Assembly (NCBI GenBank): GCA_020137815.1
Contig: CM035361.1
Coordinates: 1,686,024 to 1,750,023 of the forward strand
Direction: 5' to 3'
DNA length: 64,000 bases
DNA from: Hormiphora californensis
Taxonomy: Eukaryota > Ctenophora > Tentaculata > Cydippida > Pleurobrachiidae
In this document: piece by piece, positions 60,450-64,000 of the stretch
Numbering within the stretch: the stretch's first letter is position 1
Layout of the letters: each line of letters begins with the position of its first letter
Made by a program: the position numbers and the translations under genes
Notes under the pieces: generated by a model
The model's input: the letters and a program-made list of their open reading frames with translations, nothing else
The model's database searches: none
What the model was told of the DNA's origin: nothing

Positions 60450-63400
60450 CTAATCGACCAGTTTCATGACAGCATCCTCTAGAGTTTTCATCTCATTCGC
60501 GAGATCCCGAATCATCTTGATGCAGTTGGACCTGAATTAGAGGGGATTAGAAGGGGACAAGGGGTAATAGTTGCCAAGAATCACCTCGATAGCCACACGC
60601 CCGTCGCCCTCACTCTTTTGCCGCCCCAGGGGCAGAAGGTCAAACAAAAGTGAAAGGGTACAGCTACTAACTGTTTACTGTTTGAGTTAGGTAGACAGAA
60701 ACTGGTATAATGGTATCTAGGAAACAGACCAGACGGCAGTTCCCAGGAAACGACCGACACAAGTAAACAACCAATCAGAACTCGTTATTTAGGTCACGTG
60801 ACTGGTTATCAGTCAATCAGGGACCAGTATTTCCTGATTCGGTCGGTTACTGGCAGTTCCCAAAAGGGAGGTTATAATTGTACCTTTTGTTGATTAGCTC
60901 CACAGACTGGGTGTATGGGTTGTAGTGAGCAGTGAACGGTCGGGGAATCTGCTGAGCCCATTCCCTGAAAATATGCACAAAATATCATTATCAAATAGGA
61001 CACAAATTATTGTGGTTGTTCGGGGCTTATTGTTCCCCAAATTCCTTATACTAATTTTATAGTTTATCAAGGAACTAAATCGATGAATTGCTTGTTTGTT
61101 TGTTTGTGACTTGTGAGGAACTTGAACTATGAAATTACTTACATAACCTTCCTCTTTGCCTCTGCGAATGAAGGTGCAACAAAGTATACAGGCTGAATGG
61201 TGGTAATGGGGTATCGGGTTGTCACAATCTGATCCACCTCAAAGGGCTGTTTCTTGGACTTGGCACTTACACAATTCTCCAGCTCTTCAATAGAGGAAAT
61301 ACAGCCTGGTGGGGGATATTTGTTTTAGCGAGGGGAGTTAACATTGATTATTGACTCTGAAGACGGAAGAGGGCCGCAAATTGAAATATGATGTCGAATA
61401 CCGGTAAAAAACCGCGTGATAAATGATTATTCATGATGTAGGTACCTACCTAAGTTCAATTTCACGGATTATCTAGGGCACTCTAAGGTCCCTATATATA
61501 CATAAATCTAAGCATCTAAGCACCCTCTGAGTCCCCCTGCAGTACCTGCACCGTATGCCTTTAGATCCCCATCCTCCATACAGACCCCAAACTCAATTGT
61601 AAACCAGTAGAGGGTGGCTAATTTCTCGATCCAATCATCAGGTGCACCCAGACTTGCCAAACCAATCTCCTGGAGGTGAATTAACAACCGGTTAGTATAA
61701 TTGGTATTAACTAGTATCATACAGGTGTCTAATTTGGTACATTACACATTGCGTGCCGGAAAGTACACTATTCTCAGGAAGCTGAGAGAGAGGGAGAGAC
61801 CTGACCAATTTTCAAAGAAAGGAGATGGTATTTGGTAACAAGATTAGTATATCTTTGTGTAAGAAACTCGAGTAATAACTCCTATACATCCTCTTCAAAA
61901 CCTAGTAAACCCAATAAATCCATTCCCGTCAATGACAGTGAAGTGACAGATAAAACGATTTTATATTACATCTGTCACCCAAGCCGGCATTCCTACACAC
62001 ACTCTTCGCGCGTTGAATAACACAGTGCCATTCACTGTGCTTTATTCTTTCTTGAGACATTTCTCATCCGCGCGCGCTCAATATTCCCTCTCTGAAAGCC
62101 CTCTGTAAATTTCAGACCTCACTGGTCAGGAAATACGATTTGGGAGCCTGGACCTCGGCGTGACAGCCGGGAAATGTAAACAAACAAAGATGAGGAGAGG
62201 GTGGGTAAAGCGTGATCGTGGTCAAGAAAGAGAGGGAGGGGGAATGTTAAGAAGAATTGTAGGCCGGAGGCCCTTCAAGTTCAAAATAAACATTGGGCCC
62301 AGCCTCCCAACCCACAAAACAGGTCTACCTGGGAGAAAGCAGCAAATTCAGGGTCCGCAAAGAGGGGTACGTGGCCGATTAGCTCGTGACAAACATCCCT
62401 GAGAGATGGGGGTTTACTGTTTAGAAGTTGGATTGATTCGCTTACTGAAGCTTATTGAGATTTGGTACTGCAACCACTAAGTATAATCTAGTACAGTAGT
62501 ACACCCTTCTCTGTATAATTCCAACTCACGGTTCAGGGGTGTACATGGGGTTAGCACCGTGTCGAATGTACTGGGTACTGTGGAACACTCGGAATGCCAG
62601 TCCCGCCAGGAAGTCCCGGGAAGAGAGGAGTCCCGCCACGGGACGGAGAGAAAATCCCGTGCAGTCTGGAGGGGGGGGGGTGTCATTAGAAATGTGCGTT
62701 CAACACGTGCTAAATAGAAAATCAAGGGGCGAAAAAGACTGTCTTGTTCAACATCAATAGAAACTTAATAATAAATCGAAAAAATACGATAGTTTTAGGT
62801 ATCTTGTCAGTTTACAGATTACAGTCGTGAATTAATAAAAAGAGTAAGAGTTTGGAAAACACAAACCTTTGAGGAAGTTTGAAACTTTTTGCAGCTGAGG
62901 AATGCTATCCTTGTTGTAGTTACAATTCTGTACGAGCAAAGGCCAGGCTTTCTTGAATTCCTAGAGGGATATAATATTGATTATTAGTGAAATATTGCAT
63001 ATAACATTTTTTGGAGAGGGCGATGTGGGTTGGAACTATAACGGGGCTCCGGTTCATTTAATTTTCCATCTAATGTAACCTCTTTCTATCTAATAACTTA
63101 CCTTGCAAGCATCTAATATAACTCTTTCCAACTAACAATTATTTACCTTGCAGGCATGGGTTTCAAAGAGGGAGCTAAGTTTGGTGAATACAGTTCTCCA
63201 GGTTTCCAGTTCATCTGTGTTGTACTCAACCGTGGGAATGGGCTCACCACTAGAAGAGAGAAGGAGGGGGTTAGTTGGTGGAATAGTGGGGTTGGAGGGA
63301 GGGGGTTAGTTAGTGGAATAGTGGGGTTGGAAGGAGGGGGTTAGTTAGTGGAATAGTGGGGAGGGAGGAAGGGGGTTAGTTAGTGGAATCTAGTGGGGTT

Positions 63401-63915
63401 GGAGAAAGAGAGGGGGTTAGTTAGTGGAATAGTGGGGTTGGAGGGAGGGGGTTAGTTAGTGGAATAGTGGGGTTGGAGGGAGGGGGTTAGTTAGTGGAAT
63501 AGTGGGGTTGGAGGGAGGGGGTTAGTTAGTGGAATCTAGTGGGGTTGGAGGAAGAGAGGGGGTTAGTTAGTGGAATAGTGGGGTTGGAGGGAGGGGGTTA
63601 GTTAGTGGAATAGTGGGGTTGGAGGGAGGGGGTTAGTTAGTGGAATAGTGGGGTTGGAGCTACTAATGGTGAGAATTTAGTGGGAATTGTTAGGGTCCCA
63701 CAACAATCAATCACTGTTACTAGAAGGGGAGGAGTTTGAGGTAGCTATGGAGAAGATGAAAAAGGGAAAATATATCACTATAACTGACTAAGAGACAGAG
63801 ATTTCAGACCACTAACTGTTTGTAGTTGTAAGCAATATCAGCGAACATCTTCCTTCTCTTTCTATAGGTCTCATCAGTAAATCCAGGGTGATCAGAATCC
63901 AGCTCACTACCATAA
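60450..63915 (-). CDS. Biopterin-dependent aromatic amino acid hydroxylase, catalytic and C-terminal part
   Basis: Nine exons: 63915-63817, 63249-63147, 62960-62867, 62665-62530, 62398-62329, 61669-61546, 61305-61143, 60964-60884, 60531-60450 (TAG). All borders and phases agree. The product begins [20 protein letters not shown], then [50 protein letters not shown] and [18 protein letters not shown], which carry the two iron-binding His (CHELIGH). [17 protein letters not shown] and YWFTIEFG give the iron-binding Glu. It ends with [18 protein letters not shown] and a C-terminal helix for tetramerisation. These match phenylalanine hydroxylase most closely, though tryptophan or tyrosine hydroxylase cannot be excluded without the N-terminal regulatory domain, which lies beyond the window. 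Confidence 0.93.
60744..60852. mobile_element. hAT-type MITE, copy 3
   Basis: 109 bp with ends CAGGAAACGACCG and CGGTCGGTTACTG, flanked by GCAGTTCC at 60736-60743 and 60853-60860. It carries CCAATCAG, CAATCAGG and GTCACGTGAC. It lies in the last intron of the hydroxylase gene, about 30 bases from the donor of the exon ending at 60884. Confidence 0.92.
63250..63665. repeat. GGGGGTTAGTTAGTGGAATA tandem repeat in hydroxylase intron
   Basis: About eleven units of roughly 35 bp (GGGGGTTAGTTAGTGGAATA, GTGGGGTTGGAGGGA), with a variant GAATCTAGTG form repeated at two places, indicating a higher-order duplication. The array begins next to the acceptor of the exon starting at 63249. Confidence 0.92.
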
Positions 63916-64000
63916 CTGAAGGGGGAGGGGGGAGAATGAACCGTAACTAAAGGGATGGCGGGAGAAGAATGAACCGTAACTGAAGGGGATGAAATCTTGT

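Overview
This window is eukaryotic nuclear DNA from an animal. Genes are split by many short GT-AG introns, and the identifiable proteins are animal families: a PINCH-type LIM protein, an ionotropic glutamate receptor, an F5/8-type (fucolectin-like) domain protein, an SRCR-like protein, a gamma-butyrobetaine dioxygenase-like enzyme, an F-box/WD40 protein and an aromatic amino acid hydroxylase. The mix of compact introns, lectin/SRCR-type proteins and heavy transposon load fits an early-branching marine invertebrate. A sponge is plausible but not proven by this window.

Layout. 1-3534 (+): the 3' end of a PINCH gene. 3535-5595: intergenic, with hairpins. 5969-14279 (-): a nearly complete ionotropic glutamate receptor whose first exons disappear into a homopolymer-rich stretch (about 14300-17760) that looks like poor assembly. 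18752-20561 (+): secreted F5/8-domain gene whose domain is split by a 1.1-kb inverted-repeat element. 20562-24790: no gene recognised, several repeats. 24794-26911 (+): small membrane-protein gene with an SRCR-like ORF in its intron. 27423-28304: long inverted-repeat element. 28968-32015 (+): complete ten-exon dioxygenase gene. 32348-33886: head-to-head inverted Penelope-like element with target duplication. 34373-56551 (-): an F-box/WD40 gene of at least 19 exons over 22 kb. Its introns hold a second Penelope-like element, a two-ORF LINE, foldback elements, tandem repeats and, on the opposite strand, a small secreted-protein gene. 56955-58521: another inverted Penelope-like element carrying two hammerhead ribozyme motifs. 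59000-59821: nested palindrome with telomere-like repeats. 60450-63915 (-): 3' nine exons of an aromatic amino acid hydroxylase.

The genes do not form a pathway; each is an ordinary single-copy-type animal gene. The unusual biology is in the mobile and structured DNA: hammerhead-bearing Penelope elements, a hAT-type MITE carrying CCAAT and CACGTG boxes and inserted in an exon, a minisatellite grown from a splice acceptor of the receptor's pore exon, an inverted-repeat insertion sitting exactly on an exon junction, and many short perfect hairpins with three-base loops. All gene calls come from reading translated exons and splice signals by eye; no search was run.
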